A DNA stretch of 23,492 nucleotides from an uncultured Clostridiaceae bacterium (GTDB lineage: Bacteria; Bacillota; Clostridia; TANB77; CAG-508): the NCBI GenBank assembly GCA_958402495.1, contig CATXTS010000017.1, positions 1 to 23,492 of the forward strand. The letters run 5' to 3'. A model generated the notes under the pieces. That model saw nothing but the letters and a program-made list of their open reading frames with translations. It had not been told where the DNA came from and did no database searches. Each line of letters starts with the position of its first letter. The stretch's first letter is position 1. A program made the position numbers and the translations under genes. Below, one piece after another: positions 13,403 to 21,439 of this stretch.

Positions 13403-15049
13403 ATGGCATATACTACTTTATATAGAAAATTTAGGCCACTTAACTTTTCAGAAATGGTTGGTCAAGACCATATTACTAAAACCTTAAAAAATCAGATGAT
13501 GGCAGGAAGATTAGGACATGCCTATTTGTTTAATGGTGGTAGAGGAACTGGAAAAACATCAGCTGCTAAGATTTTAGCAAGAGCAGTAAATTGCTTAAAT
13601 CCGCAAGACGGAGAACCTTGCAATGAATGTGAAATTTGTAAAGCAGCATTAGCAGGAACCTTAACAGATATTGTAGAAATGGATGCAGCTTCTAATAATA
13701 GTGTAGAAGATATTAGACAAATTAGAGATGAGGTGAATTTTTTACCAACAGTTGCTAAATATAGAGTCTATATTATAGACGAGGTACATATGTTATCCAC
13801 CGGAGCTTTTAATGCTTTACTAAAGACTTTAGAGGAACCACCTGCACATGTAAAATTTATATTAGCAACCACAGAACCACAAAAATTACCAGCAACCATA
13901 CTTTCAAGATGTCAACGTTTTGATTTCAAAAAAATACCAGATGAAGATATAGCCAGACGTTTACAATATGTATGTGATGAAAGTAAAATTGAAATCACAA
14001 AAGAAGCAATACAAGTTATTTCTACCTTAGCAGAAGGTGCTATGAGAGATGCCTTAAGTATACTAGAAAGATGTTTGCAAGATGGAGATTCCAAGATTGA
14101 TGAAGATAAGGTAAAAGAACTAGTTGGAATACCTAAATTAACATATGTGCATCAAATTATCGAAGCAATTATAGATAAACAGGTAGAAGCGGTTTTACAA
14201 GGAATCGATGTAGTTATAAAAGAAGGAAAAGACTTACAAAATTTACTATGGGAAATGATAAAATATGTAAAAGATATTTTAGTGTATCAAACTAGTCAAC
14301 AATTAGAATTATATAGCCAAGAAGAAATTGAGAAAATAAAGAAACTTTCCCAAAAGACGTCTAAACAAGAACTGTTAGATATGTTATACGCTCTATCTAC
14401 TATTGAAAGCGATATTAAGTGGTCTACCCAAAAATGGATATTATTTCAAGTGGGTATGATAAAATTATGTAGTGGGCAAAGTAGTTCTAATCAAAATACT
14501 TCTGGGAATGGCCAGTCAAAGATAGAAATATTAACAAAACAAGTAGCAAATTTACAACAACAAGTGAATCAATTAAGCCAAGGTGTTATCCACAAAACGG
14601 TAGAAAATGTGGATAATGCTACTTACAAAACGCAAATGCAAGCGATAAATGAGCCAAGGAAAGTGCAAACTCCTGTTAAAGATACACCACCACAAAGGAA
14701 TATAAAAGATGGAGAGACATTGCAAAATTGGTCTAAAATTGTAGGTGATTTAAAAACAGCAGGAAAAATTATGCTATATACCAATTTAATGAATACAACA
14801 GCAAAACAACTAAACGATATGACGGTTGGTATTGTTTTCCCTAATGGGCTTACTTCTTTTGGAAAAACGATATTAGAGAAAAGTGAAAATGTAGCGGAAA
14901 TAGAAAAACGTATTTCGATGGAATGTGGAAAAGCAATGCGTGTACAATATATAGACAATAAAACACAGGAGATTAATCAAGTACCAGAAATAAATCGAAT
15001 TGCATCTTTAGCACAGGATTTAGATATACCATTTCAAGTGATTGAATAA
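13403..15049 (+). CDS. dnaX: DNA polymerase III subunit gamma/tau (DnaX)
   Basis: Clamp-loader ATPase that loads the beta sliding clamp and links the polymerases at the replication fork. The 548 residues show Walker A GGRGTGKT (45-52), the four-cysteine zinc module C64/C73/C76/C79, DEVH in the Walker B segment (about 127-130), LLKTLEEPP and the sensor 1/SRC motif ILSRCQRFDF. The AAA+ part ends near 230, a collar domain follows to about 360, and a Gln-rich linker (about 375-455) precedes a tau-like C-terminal domain. ATG follows AGGGGGC. The next genes ybaB and recR follow at 38 and 18 nt, probably one transcript. No obvious programmed frameshift signal was found for a separate gamma form. Confidence 0.97.
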   Translation: MAYTTLYRKFRPLNFSEMVGQDHITKTLKNQMMAGRLGHAYLFNGGRGTGKTSAAKILARAVNCLNPQDGEPCNECEICKAALAGTLTDIVEMDAASNNSVEDIRQIRDEVNFLPTVAKYRVYIIDEVHMLSTGAFNALLKTLEEPPAHVKFILATTEPQKLPATILSRCQRFDFKKIPDEDIARRLQYVCDESKIEITKEAIQVISTLAEGAMRDALSILERCLQDGDSKIDEDKVKELVGIPKLTYVHQIIEAIIDKQVEAVLQGIDVVIKEGKDLQNLLWEMIKYVKDILVYQTSQQLELYSQEEIEKIKKLSQKTSKQELLDMLYALSTIESDIKWSTQKWILFQVGMIKLCSGQSSSNQNTSGNGQSKIEILTKQVANLQQQVNQLSQGVIHKTVENVDNATYKTQMQAINEPRKVQTPVKDTPPQRNIKDGETLQNWSKIVGDLKTAGKIMLYTNLMNTTAKQLNDMTVGIVFPNGLTSFGKTILEKSENVAEIEKRISMECGKAMRVQYIDNKTQEINQVPEINRIASLAQDLDIPFQVIE

Positions 15050-15087
15050 AATAGAAAGAATAAAGATGAAGAAAGGAGAATGAAGAA

Positions 15088-15429
15088 ATGGCAAAAGGAG
15101 GATTCCCAGGAGGAATGGGAGGATTTGGTGGAATGAATATCAACCAATTAATGAAACAAGCAAAAAAAATGCAAGCAGATATGGAAAAATCACAAGAGGA
15201 ATTAGGAACAAAAGAATTTGAAAGTACAGCAGGTGGAGGAGCCGTAAAAGTCATTGTAACAGGTGCAAAACAAATAAAAGAAATTACTTTACAAAAAGAA
15301 GTAGTAGACCCAGAAGATGTAGAAATGTTACAAGATTTAATCATCACATGTATCAACGATGCTTTAAGAAAAGTAGATGAGGCACAAGCAGCACAATTAG
15401 GTAAGTATAATATTCCAGGAATTATGTAG
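15088..15429 (+). CDS. ybaB: YbaB/EbfC family nucleoid-associated protein
   Basis: Small dimeric DNA-binding protein thought to shape the nucleoid. The 113-residue protein has a Gly/Met/Phe-rich leader (1-16), then MNINQLMKQAKKMQADMEKSQ forming the first helix, GGGAVKV strand (about 50-56) and PEDVEMLQDLIITCINDA helix. The length and location between dnaX and recR are standard. ATG is preceded by AAAGGAG. The C-terminus ends in GIM and lacks the longer Gly/Leu tail of some relatives. Confidence 0.95.
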   Translation: MAKGGFPGGMGGFGGMNINQLMKQAKKMQADMEKSQEELGTKEFESTAGGGAVKVIVTGAKQIKEITLQKEVVDPEDVEMLQDLIITCINDALRKVDEAQAAQLGKYNIPGIM

Positions 15430-15447
15430 AAGGACAGGTAGCAAAAT

Positions 15448-16047
15448 ATGTCATATTATTCACCATCAATTGAAAAACTAATAGAAGCTTTTGAAAGATT
15501 ACCTAGTATTGGAAACAAGACAGCAGCTAGGTTAGCTTTTTATATGCTAGACCGTTCAGAAGAAGAAGTCAATGATTTTGTTAATGCTATTGTCAATGCC
15601 AAAAAGAATTTAAAATATTGTTCTAAGTGCTATAATATTTCTGATACAGATCCTTGTGAGATATGTGCAAATCCTAAAAGAGATGCTAGCATCATTTGTG
15701 TAGTAGAAGATGTAAAAGATGTAGTAGCAATGGAAAGAACACATGAATTTAATGGGCAGTATCATGTTTTACATGGTTCTATTTCACCTATGAATGGAGT
15801 AGGACCAGATGATATCAAAATTAAAGAATTGTTATCTAGAGTTATGGATGGAAGCGTCAAAGAAATTATACTAGCAACCAATCCAAGAGTAGAAGGCGAG
15901 GCGACAGCCATGTACCTTTCAAAATTAATTAAACCATTAGGCATTAAAACTACTAGAATTGCCCATGGCATTCCAGTAGGCGGAGATTTGGAATATACAG
16001 ACGAAGTAACACTAAGCAAGGCATTAGAAGGAAGAAGAGAACTTTAA
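15448..16047 (+). CDS. recR: Recombination mediator protein RecR
   Basis: Works with RecO (and RecF) to load RecA onto SSB-covered single-stranded DNA. The 199 residues show the N-terminal helix-hairpin-helix (LPSIGNKTAARLAF, 18-31), a C4 zinc finger C58/C61/C70/C73, a Toprim domain beginning at IICVVEDVKD (82-91) with the GEATAMYLS segment, and the C-terminal HGIPVGGDLEYTDEVTL motif. The length is canonical (about 198). It lies 18 nt after ybaB with a weak AAGGACAGG ribosome site, so coupling is likely. Its stop shares the TTAA at 16044-16047 with the converging small gene on the other strand, and no terminator lies between them. Confidence 0.97.
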   Translation: MSYYSPSIEKLIEAFERLPSIGNKTAARLAFYMLDRSEEEVNDFVNAIVNAKKNLKYCSKCYNISDTDPCEICANPKRDASIICVVEDVKDVVAMERTHEFNGQYHVLHGSISPMNGVGPDDIKIKELLSRVMDGSVKEIILATNPRVEGEATAMYLSKLIKPLGIKTTRIAHGIPVGGDLEYTDEVTLSKALEGRREL

Positions 16048-16226
16048 GAGGTAATTACCTTATTTGCTTCTGATGTTGCGATTGTACTTAAATTAGAACC
16101 AAGGGCAGAAAAGAAATTGCCAAGGGTATCTATTTCATCAGGTGTTAAACCTTGTGCAAGGAAAATGCCTAAAATACTAGAGAGGGTTACTAATTCACAG
16201 CCAGATAAATCATTTAAAGAAAACAT
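16044..16226 (-). CDS. 60-residue conserved-looking small protein (DUF6774-like)
   Basis: Short gene facing recR. The ATG at 16226 follows AGGTGA at 5 nt; a GTG three codons upstream is an alternative. The 60-residue product has CELVTLSSILGIFLAQGLTPDEIDTLGNFF split between two helices: a hydrophobic one (about 11-26) and one after the TPDE turn (about 28-41), ending with a Thr/Ala-rich helix (LSTIATSEA). The pattern CELVTL-x(n)-LA-x(n)-L-x2-L-x2-FF-x2-LG-x2-LxTIA strongly resembles a small clostridial family I recall as DUF6774; I cannot confirm the number. Function unknown. The ribosome site lies in the 3' arm of a hairpin, and a promoter can be drawn across that hairpin (see those entries). 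Shares its stop with recR by overlap. Confidence 0.7.
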   Translation of the reverse strand: MFSLNDLSGCELVTLSSILGIFLAQGLTPDEIDTLGNFFSALGSNLSTIATSEANKVITS

Positions 16227-16260
16227 AAAAATCACCTATTTTATTATATGGGTGATTTTT
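16227..16260 (-). promoter_or_regulatory. Hairpin that contains the small gene's ribosome site
   Basis: AAAAATCACC (16227-16236) and GGTGATTTTT (16251-16260) form a perfect 10-bp stem with a 14-nt loop. On the minus strand the 3' arm AGGTGATTTTT ends exactly at the ATG of the 60-residue gene, so it holds the ribosome site and also gives the hairpin the stem-plus-U-run shape of a terminator for the upstream TMEM165-type gene. Confidence 0.7.
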
Positions 16261-16271
16261 CATTTTGTTAT
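16243..16271 (-). promoter_or_regulatory. Possible promoter of the 60-residue gene inside the hairpin
   Basis: On the minus strand: ATAACA (16266-16271, four of six matches to TTGACA), 17-bp spacer, perfect -10 TATAAT (16243-16248) lying in the hairpin loop. Transcripts starting here (near 16236) would lack the 5' arm of the hairpin and leave the ribosome site free. Confidence 0.45.
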
Positions 16272-16280
16272 AGAAAATAA

Positions 16281-16889
16281 TTAAAAACAATTCGTAATAA
16301 AACCAATTATTCCGAAAAGAAGAAATAAAATCCCAGACAAACGTTGCATACTTTTTTCAGAGATTCTAGAAGTTAGAAATTTACCACATAAAATAGCTAA
16401 ACAATCTGAAAGAACCATTCCTAAAATAGCACCAATGATTAACGGTAATTTAGCATAAGGGTAGCTAATACCTAAACCAACAGAGGCTAAAAAAGTCTTA
16501 TCTCCAATCTCACCAATGGCAATAGAGATAGCAATCATCAGTATATAACCAATTCCTAAAGAAGAAAGTTTCTTTAAAAAAGAATCTTTAGAGTTTTTGG
16601 TATTCTTTTCTCTTTTAGGTAAAAAAGAAAAAATGCCAAACAAAATAAAAGAAGCATACGTAATCATTTCTAAAGTATGATGAAGCTTTACATTTTCAAA
16701 CATACCAATAGAACTACCAAATAAAATAGCAATGCCATGGCTTAAAAAAGAACCTAAAGCAACGCCCAATAAAATAGGAAGTGTTTTTATTTTAGACGAG
16801 AAAGATAAAACCATTAGTTGGGTCTTATCTCCTAGTTCTGAAATAAAAACAAAGGTAAAAGCAATAAAAATAGGATAAAAAATTTCCAT
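16281..16889 (-). CDS. TMEM165/GDT1 family cation transporter (putative Mn2+ exporter)
   Basis: Six-helix inner-membrane cation transporter of the UPF0016/GDT1 family; bacterial members such as MneA export manganese. The 202-residue protein has the two signature repeats ELGDKTQ (about 18-24) and EIGDKTF (about 125-131), each in the first helix of a three-helix half, with a charged cytosolic linker (KREKNTKNSKDS) at about 90-105. The ATG at 16889 is chosen because AAAAGGAG lies 6 nt upstream. No manganese riboswitch (yybP-ykoY) is recognisable in the 224-bp upstream region. It is transcribed towards the 60-residue gene. Substrate (Mn2+ or Ca2+) is family inference. Confidence 0.9.
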   Translation of the reverse strand: MEIFYPIFIAFTFVFISELGDKTQLMVLSFSSKIKTLPILLGVALGSFLSHGIAILFGSSIGMFENVKLHHTLEMITYASFILFGIFSFLPKREKNTKNSKDSFLKKLSSLGIGYILMIAISIAIGEIGDKTFLASVGLGISYPYAKLPLIIGAILGMVLSDCLAILCGKFLTSRISEKSMQRLSGILFLLFGIIGFITNCF

Positions 16890-16996
16890 AAGCAACTCCT
16901 TTTCTATTTGTACACCATATGAGAAAACTAAAAAAGATATTACAAAAAAACAAATATGTTTAAAAAAATAAAAATGTGAATTCTCTGTGAATAATG

Positions 16997-17025
16997 TTGC
17001 ATAACCAAATTGTTCGTGGTATTCT
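16997..17025 (+). promoter_or_regulatory. Promoter of the Gld-type ABC operon
   Basis: -35 TTGCAT (16997-17002), 17-bp spacer, -10 TATTCT (17020-17025). Predicted start near 17032, leaving a leader of about 88 nt that contains the inverted/direct repeat at 17050-17092. Confidence 0.6.
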
Positions 17026-17049
17026 GTGTAAGATAAAGTATATACAGGG

Positions 17050-17092
17050 AAAGTCTACGGATATAAGTAATTTGTAGAATTTTGTAGACTTT
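17050..17092 (+). promoter_or_regulatory. Inverted repeat with duplicated half-site in the ABC operon leader
   Basis: AAAGTCTAC (17050-17058) and GTAGACTTT (17084-17092) are perfectly complementary with a 25-nt loop. TTTGTAGA occurs twice, at 17071-17078 and 17081-17088, ten bp apart, so the left arm could pair with either copy. It may be an operator or a leader hairpin. Confidence 0.5.
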
Positions 17093-17119
17093 ATAAAAAT
17101 ACAGATAGGAGGAATTATT

Positions 17120-18130
17120 TTGATAGAAGTTAAGAACGTAACCAAAAAGTATGGAAATTTTACAGCCATTGACCATATTAGCTTTGAAGTAAAAGATGGT
17201 GAAGTGGTTGGATTCTTAGGACCAAATGGTGCTGGAAAAAGTACAACCATGAACATGATAACAGGTTTTATAGAACCAACAGAAGGACAAATTATTGTCA
17301 ATGGAAATGACATTTCCAAAAAAGCAATTAAGGCAAAAAAACAAATTGGATATATGCCAGAAAATGTACCACTTTATCAAGAATTAACAGTTAAAGAATT
17401 CATAAAATACATGGCAGAATTAAAGAGAGTAGAGGCAAAACAAAGAAAAAGCCAAATAGCAGAAATATTGAAAGAAACAGGATTAGAAGAGGTGCAAAAT
17501 AAATTAATTAAAAATTTATCTAGAGGCTATAAACAAAGAGTCAGCTTAGCAGGAGCCTTAATGGGAAAGCCAGACGTTCTTATCTTAGATGAACCAACAG
17601 TTGGACTAGACCCAAAACAAATTATAGAAATTAGGAATTTAATTAAAGAATTAGGGAAAAGCCATACGGTTATTCTAAGTACGCATATTCTATCAGAAGT
17701 CAGCCAAGTTTGTGAAAAAGTAATTATTATCAATCATGGAAAAATTGTTGCAATTGATACGCCAGAGCATTTAGAAGAAAAAACAAAGGAAAAAAATGTA
17801 TTGTTAGTTACTGTAGAAGACAAACAAGAACAAATGCAACAAGTTAAAGAAAAAGTAGAAAATATATTGGAATTAAAAATGGTAAAAGATAACCAAGATG
17901 GTACCAAACAATATATGGTTACATCAAAAGCAGATATAGATTTAAGAAAAACTTTATTTGATATATTACCAAAACTAGATATTACAATTTTTGAGTTAAA
18001 AAAAGCAGAAGCAACTTTAGAAGATGCTTTTATTCGTTTGGTAAAAGAAGAATCAAAAGAAGATTCTGCAAAAGACAAAGAACCTAAAAAGAAAAAAGAG
18101 AAAAAATCAAAAGAAGGAGGAACAAAATAA
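17120..18130 (+). CDS. ABC transporter ATP-binding protein (GldA-like)
   Basis: Cytosolic ATPase that powers the following permease. The 336 residues contain Walker A GPNGAGKST (34-42), the Q-loop region (IGYMPEN, 76-82), signature LSRGYKQR (133-140), Walker B VLILDEP (153-159) and the H-loop His at about 189. A C-terminal domain (about 210-300) typical of ABC-2 drug/GldA ATPases follows, then an unusual lysine/glutamate-rich tail of about 30 residues (from about 305). The start is a TTG, 7 nt after AGGAGG (17107-17112). Its stop overlaps the permease ATG (TAATG). The gene trio matches the GldA/GldF/GldG arrangement first described for Bacteroidetes gliding, but is also found in non-gliding Firmicutes; the substrate is unknown. 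Confidence 0.92.
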   Translation: MIEVKNVTKKYGNFTAIDHISFEVKDGEVVGFLGPNGAGKSTTMNMITGFIEPTEGQIIVNGNDISKKAIKAKKQIGYMPENVPLYQELTVKEFIKYMAELKRVEAKQRKSQIAEILKETGLEEVQNKLIKNLSRGYKQRVSLAGALMGKPDVLILDEPTVGLDPKQIIEIRNLIKELGKSHTVILSTHILSEVSQVCEKVIIINHGKIVAIDTPEHLEEKTKEKNVLLVTVEDKQEQMQQVKEKVENILELKMVKDNQDGTKQYMVTSKADIDLRKTLFDILPKLDITIFELKKAEATLEDAFIRLVKEESKEDSAKDKEPKKKKEKKSKEGGTK

Positions 18131-18813
18131 TGTGGGCAATTGCAAAAAAAGAAATTAAAACCTATTTTCTATCTCCTATAGGATATGTGTTCATAGGTTT
18201 ATTTTTAATTATGTGTAGTATATTCTTCTATTTAGATGTGATAACCTATGGAACAACTAATTTTGAATATATGTTTTATTCAGCAGCAACAATTTTAACC
18301 TTTATTATACCCATTTTAACCATGAAAATGTTTGCAGAAGAAAGAAAGACTGGAACAGAGCAAATTTTATTTACTTCTCCTAGGTCCATTACCTCTATAG
18401 CACTTGGAAAACTATTAGGAGCAGCTATCATTATTTTAATTACAGAAGCTTTTACATTTGTTTACTATTTTATATTAATGACCTTCGGAACACCACATAT
18501 TACTACTGCTTTAATTACGTTATTAGGCTATTTTTTATTAGCAATGACTTACATTTCCTTTGGTATGTTAGCTTCTAGTTTGACAGAAAATCAAATTATA
18601 GCAGGTGTCATTACCATTGCTTTCTTTATAATTACTTGGTTTATGCCGAATTTTATAACAGGAACAGAGAACTTCTCTTTTATCAATGTGTTTTGTAATA
18701 CTTTCCCAACAGGCGCTGTTAGTGTCAGTTCCATTGTCCTTTTCTTATCTTCCATTGTCATGTTTACACTATTAACCATAGTGGTATTACAAAGAAAAAA
18801 GAGTATAAAATAG
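18130..18813 (+). CDS. ABC-2 type permease (GldF-like)
   Basis: Inner-membrane permease of about six helices (about 16-36, 52-72, 95-125, 130-155, 160-180, 200-220) with the ABC-2 family opening WAIAKKEIKTYFLSPIGYV and the cytoplasmic-loop motif MFAEERKTGTEQIL (about 73-86), where the ATPase is expected to dock. The 227-residue length fits the GldF type. The ATG overlaps the ATPase stop, and AAGGAGG lies upstream within the end of that gene. Coupled with the ATPase and followed by the GldG-like protein after 15 nt. Confidence 0.92.
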   Translation: MWAIAKKEIKTYFLSPIGYVFIGLFLIMCSIFFYLDVITYGTTNFEYMFYSAATILTFIIPILTMKMFAEERKTGTEQILFTSPRSITSIALGKLLGAAIIILITEAFTFVYYFILMTFGTPHITTALITLLGYFLLAMTYISFGMLASSLTENQIIAGVITIAFFIITWFMPNFITGTENFSFINVFCNTFPTGAVSVSSIVLFLSSIVMFTLLTIVVLQRKKSIK

Positions 18814-18828
18814 AAAGGAGATAGGAAA

Positions 18829-20271
18829 TTGAAAAAAATAATCGAAATAATCAAGAAAAAATGGTTAAGAGATACGGTATTAACCATCCTGCTAATAGCC
18901 ATTATAATAGGGGCATATATAGGACTTAACCTTTGGGTACAAAGTATAAATTTAGACCCATTTGATTTTACACAGGAAAAAAGATATACCTTATCAGAGG
19001 AATCTAAACAACAAGTAAAAAATGTTGAAGAAGAAGTACATATCTACTTTTTCGGATTCTCAGAAAATGATACGGCCGTGTCCCTTGCAAAGCAATATAG
19101 TAATGTCAATGAGAAAATTACAGCAGAAGTAGTTAGTATTACCCAAAGACCAGATTTAGCACAAACATATGGTATTACAGATGAAAGCGCCGTAGGAATT
19201 GTTGTGCAATCATTACAAAGATATAAAGTATTATCTTCTAATGATTTATATACTTATGATTCTACAACTTATGAAACCATAGATATTACAGAACAAAAAT
19301 TAACAAATGCGATTATAGATACAACGATTGCTAAAAAACCAAAAATATATTTCTTAACGGGACATGAAGAATATAGTATAGATTCAGCGCTAGCATCTTT
19401 AGCTGTATACATTCAAAACGAAGTCAATGAAGTAGAAAGTTTGAATTTATTAACAACAAGATTTCCAGAAGATTGTGATACATTAGTAATTGCAAATCCA
19501 ACAAAGGATTTTATGGATAGTGAGGTAGAAGCCATTACAAAATATATTCAAAATGGTGGAAATATTTTATGGATGAATGATCCAAATATAGAAGAACTAA
19601 AATTACCAAATGTACAGAAAATTTTAGATTTATATGGTATTGAGCTACAAAAAGGTGTCATAGTAGAGACAGATGCGAACCATATGGGAGTAAGTAATCC
19701 GTACTTAATTCTTCCAAAAGTAGCGCAACATGATATTACAAAAGATGTATACAATGGAACTGGTGTAGCACTTCCAAGTGCAGGAAAATTAGAAATTGCT
19801 GATGCAGTGACTTTAGATAATTTAAAGGTAACCGTAACACCACTAATTACGAATACACAAACTTCTTTTTATCGTGAAGACTTTACGGTTTCTACAAACA
19901 GTAAGACAGCAAGTGATAAAGAAGGTGACTTTACCATTGCAGCAGAAGCAACCAAAATGGTAGATGGAGAGAAAACCTCTAAATTGGTTATTGTTGCAAA
20001 TGCATTATTTGCAACGAATACCAAAATTACTATACAAAATCAATATACCTATGCCATCTCTTTAGCAAATAACAAAGATATAGCTTTAAATGCGATTGCT
20101 TATTTAACCGATAGAGGTGATACCATTCGTATTAGAAAAGATACAGGTTATGTAACTTATACAGCAACACAATCTCAAGATAATGCTATTCGAGCTATTA
20201 TTTTCGGGTTCCCTGTAATTATCATCCTTGTCGGAGTCGTTATATGGCAAGTAAGAAGAAGAAAAAAATAA
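18829..20271 (+). CDS. GldG-like ABC transporter auxiliary protein
   Basis: Membrane-anchored extracytoplasmic partner of the ABC transporter. The 480 residues have an N-terminal membrane segment (about 16-36), then the family hallmark DFTQEKRYTLSEES (46-59), a Rossmann-like GldG/IFT52 domain of roughly 130-300 with YFLTGHEE (about 173-180) and a glycine-rich NGGNILWMNDP segment, and a C-terminal membrane segment (about 453-473) with a basic end (RRRKK). Both ends are therefore cytosolic and the bulk outside. The TTG start is supported by AAAGGAG 8 nt upstream. A strong terminator follows, closing the three-gene operon. Role in transport or envelope homeostasis is unknown in Firmicutes. Confidence 0.9.
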   Translation: MKKIIEIIKKKWLRDTVLTILLIAIIIGAYIGLNLWVQSINLDPFDFTQEKRYTLSEESKQQVKNVEEEVHIYFFGFSENDTAVSLAKQYSNVNEKITAEVVSITQRPDLAQTYGITDESAVGIVVQSLQRYKVLSSNDLYTYDSTTYETIDITEQKLTNAIIDTTIAKKPKIYFLTGHEEYSIDSALASLAVYIQNEVNEVESLNLLTTRFPEDCDTLVIANPTKDFMDSEVEAITKYIQNGGNILWMNDPNIEELKLPNVQKILDLYGIELQKGVIVETDANHMGVSNPYLILPKVAQHDITKDVYNGTGVALPSAGKLEIADAVTLDNLKVTVTPLITNTQTSFYREDFTVSTNSKTASDKEGDFTIAAEATKMVDGEKTSKLVIVANALFATNTKITIQNQYTYAISLANNKDIALNAIAYLTDRGDTIRIRKDTGYVTYTATQSQDNAIRAIIFGFPVIIILVGVVIWQVRRRKK

Positions 20272-20286
20272 AGACGCATAAAATAG

Positions 20287-20320
20287 AAAATCTCTCATAA
20301 GGTAAAATGAGAGATTTTTT
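20287..20320 (+). terminator. Terminator of the Gld-type ABC operon
   Basis: Stem AAAATCTCTCAT (20287-20298) with ATGAGAGATTTT (20307-20318), 8-nt loop, and Ts at 20315-20320. The ribosome site of the next gene begins only five bases later, so the next gene either has a promoter I cannot see or depends on read-through. Confidence 0.88.
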
Positions 20321-20335
20321 ATTTTAGGAGTTTTC

Positions 20336-21400
20336 ATGAAAAATGTGATAAGTGTTGTATTAGTAATTATAGGAACTTTAATAGGAGCAGGTTTTGCCTC
20401 TGGAAAAGAAATTTATTTATTTTTTTCACAATTTGGTGTCTATGGTATTTTGGGAATGATGGTGTCTAGTAGTATCACTAGTATTTTGATAATACAAAGT
20501 ATACAAATCATTCAAGAAAGTTCTATAGAAAAATATCAGGACTTTTTAGTAGCAATAAATAGTAAACATCCGACTTTAGGAAAAGGGATGAATATAATTG
20601 TAAATGTATTTTTACTAATTTCATTTTATATTATGATAGCTGGATTTTCAGCCTATATGAAACAATCTTTTCAAATGCCAATTTATGCCTCTAGCACCCT
20701 GTTTGTTTTAATTTGTTATTTTGTATTTCAAAAAAATATACAGGGCATTATGAAAGTAAACAATTGGTTAATTCCTTTATTAATCCTTTTTGTGCTCTAT
20801 TTAGGACTAAAAAATATACCTTATGTATTAACTTTCCCTGTACAAGATAATGAGGCAATTAAACAAAGTGGGTGGTTTATCTATGGTGTTTTATATGCTA
20901 GTTATAATAGTATCTTATTAATTCCTGTTTTAACAAGTCTAGCTAAATATGTGAAAGGAAGTAAAGCTATAAGAAAGGTAGGTATGTTTAGTGGTATAAT
21001 TTTATTTCTATTGGCGATTTTAGTTTATAGTATTTTGCTAAGAGGAACGTATTATACACAAGAACTAGAATTACCTATGATAGAAATTGTAAAACAATTT
21101 GGTAGTATCTTTTCTAAATTATATGGTATCGTCATTGTAGTATCTATTTTTACATCAGCCTTTTCTACAGGTTATAGTTTCTTAGAAAATGTTAGTAAAA
21201 CAAAGAAGGGGTATCAGCTATATCTATTAGCCGTATGTCTATCTGGGATTTTAGTAGCACATTTAGGTTTTTCTACACTAGTACAAATTCTGTATCCGGT
21301 TTTTGGATTATTGGGTTGCATGCAAATTTATTGGATAATAAGGAGACGATTTAATTTCAGAAAAGTAGGAGGAAGTATTGAAAAAAAAGCGAAAAACTGA
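20336..21400 (+). CDS. YkvI-family membrane protein (APC-superfamily transporter-like)
   Basis: Polytopic inner-membrane protein of 354 residues with about ten helices. The first helix carries TLIGAGFASGKEI (13-25), the signature of the YkvI family, which is distantly related to amino-acid/polyamine/germinant transporters of the APC superfamily; the GAGFASG loop is like the unwound substrate-binding helix of those carriers. A second conserved stretch is YASYNSILLIPVL. A charged tail (about 337-354) ends in the cytosol. ATG is preceded by AGGAG at 5 nt, immediately after the terminator of the ABC operon. Substrate unknown; an amino acid or ion is likely. It precedes two other membrane proteins. 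Confidence 0.85.
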   Translation: MKNVISVVLVIIGTLIGAGFASGKEIYLFFSQFGVYGILGMMVSSSITSILIIQSIQIIQESSIEKYQDFLVAINSKHPTLGKGMNIIVNVFLLISFYIMIAGFSAYMKQSFQMPIYASSTLFVLICYFVFQKNIQGIMKVNNWLIPLLILFVLYLGLKNIPYVLTFPVQDNEAIKQSGWFIYGVLYASYNSILLIPVLTSLAKYVKGSKAIRKVGMFSGIILFLLAILVYSILLRGTYYTQELELPMIEIVKQFGSIFSKLYGIVIVVSIFTSAFSTGYSFLENVSKTKKGYQLYLLAVCLSGILVAHLGFSTLVQILYPVFGLLGCMQIYWIIRRRFNFRKVGGSIEKKAKN

Positions 21401-21439
21401 TATAAAAGAGGTAAAATATAAAAAAAACAGGAGATACAG

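Noticed and set aside
16890..17119. Manganese (yybP-ykoY) riboswitch before the TMEM165-type gene
   Set aside because: Some bacterial Mn exporters have one, but none of its conserved motifs are visible here.
16960..17319. 119-codon minus-strand frame over the ABC operon start
   Set aside because: Antisense to the Walker A region and promoter of the ABC ATPase; no ribosome site or recognisable protein.
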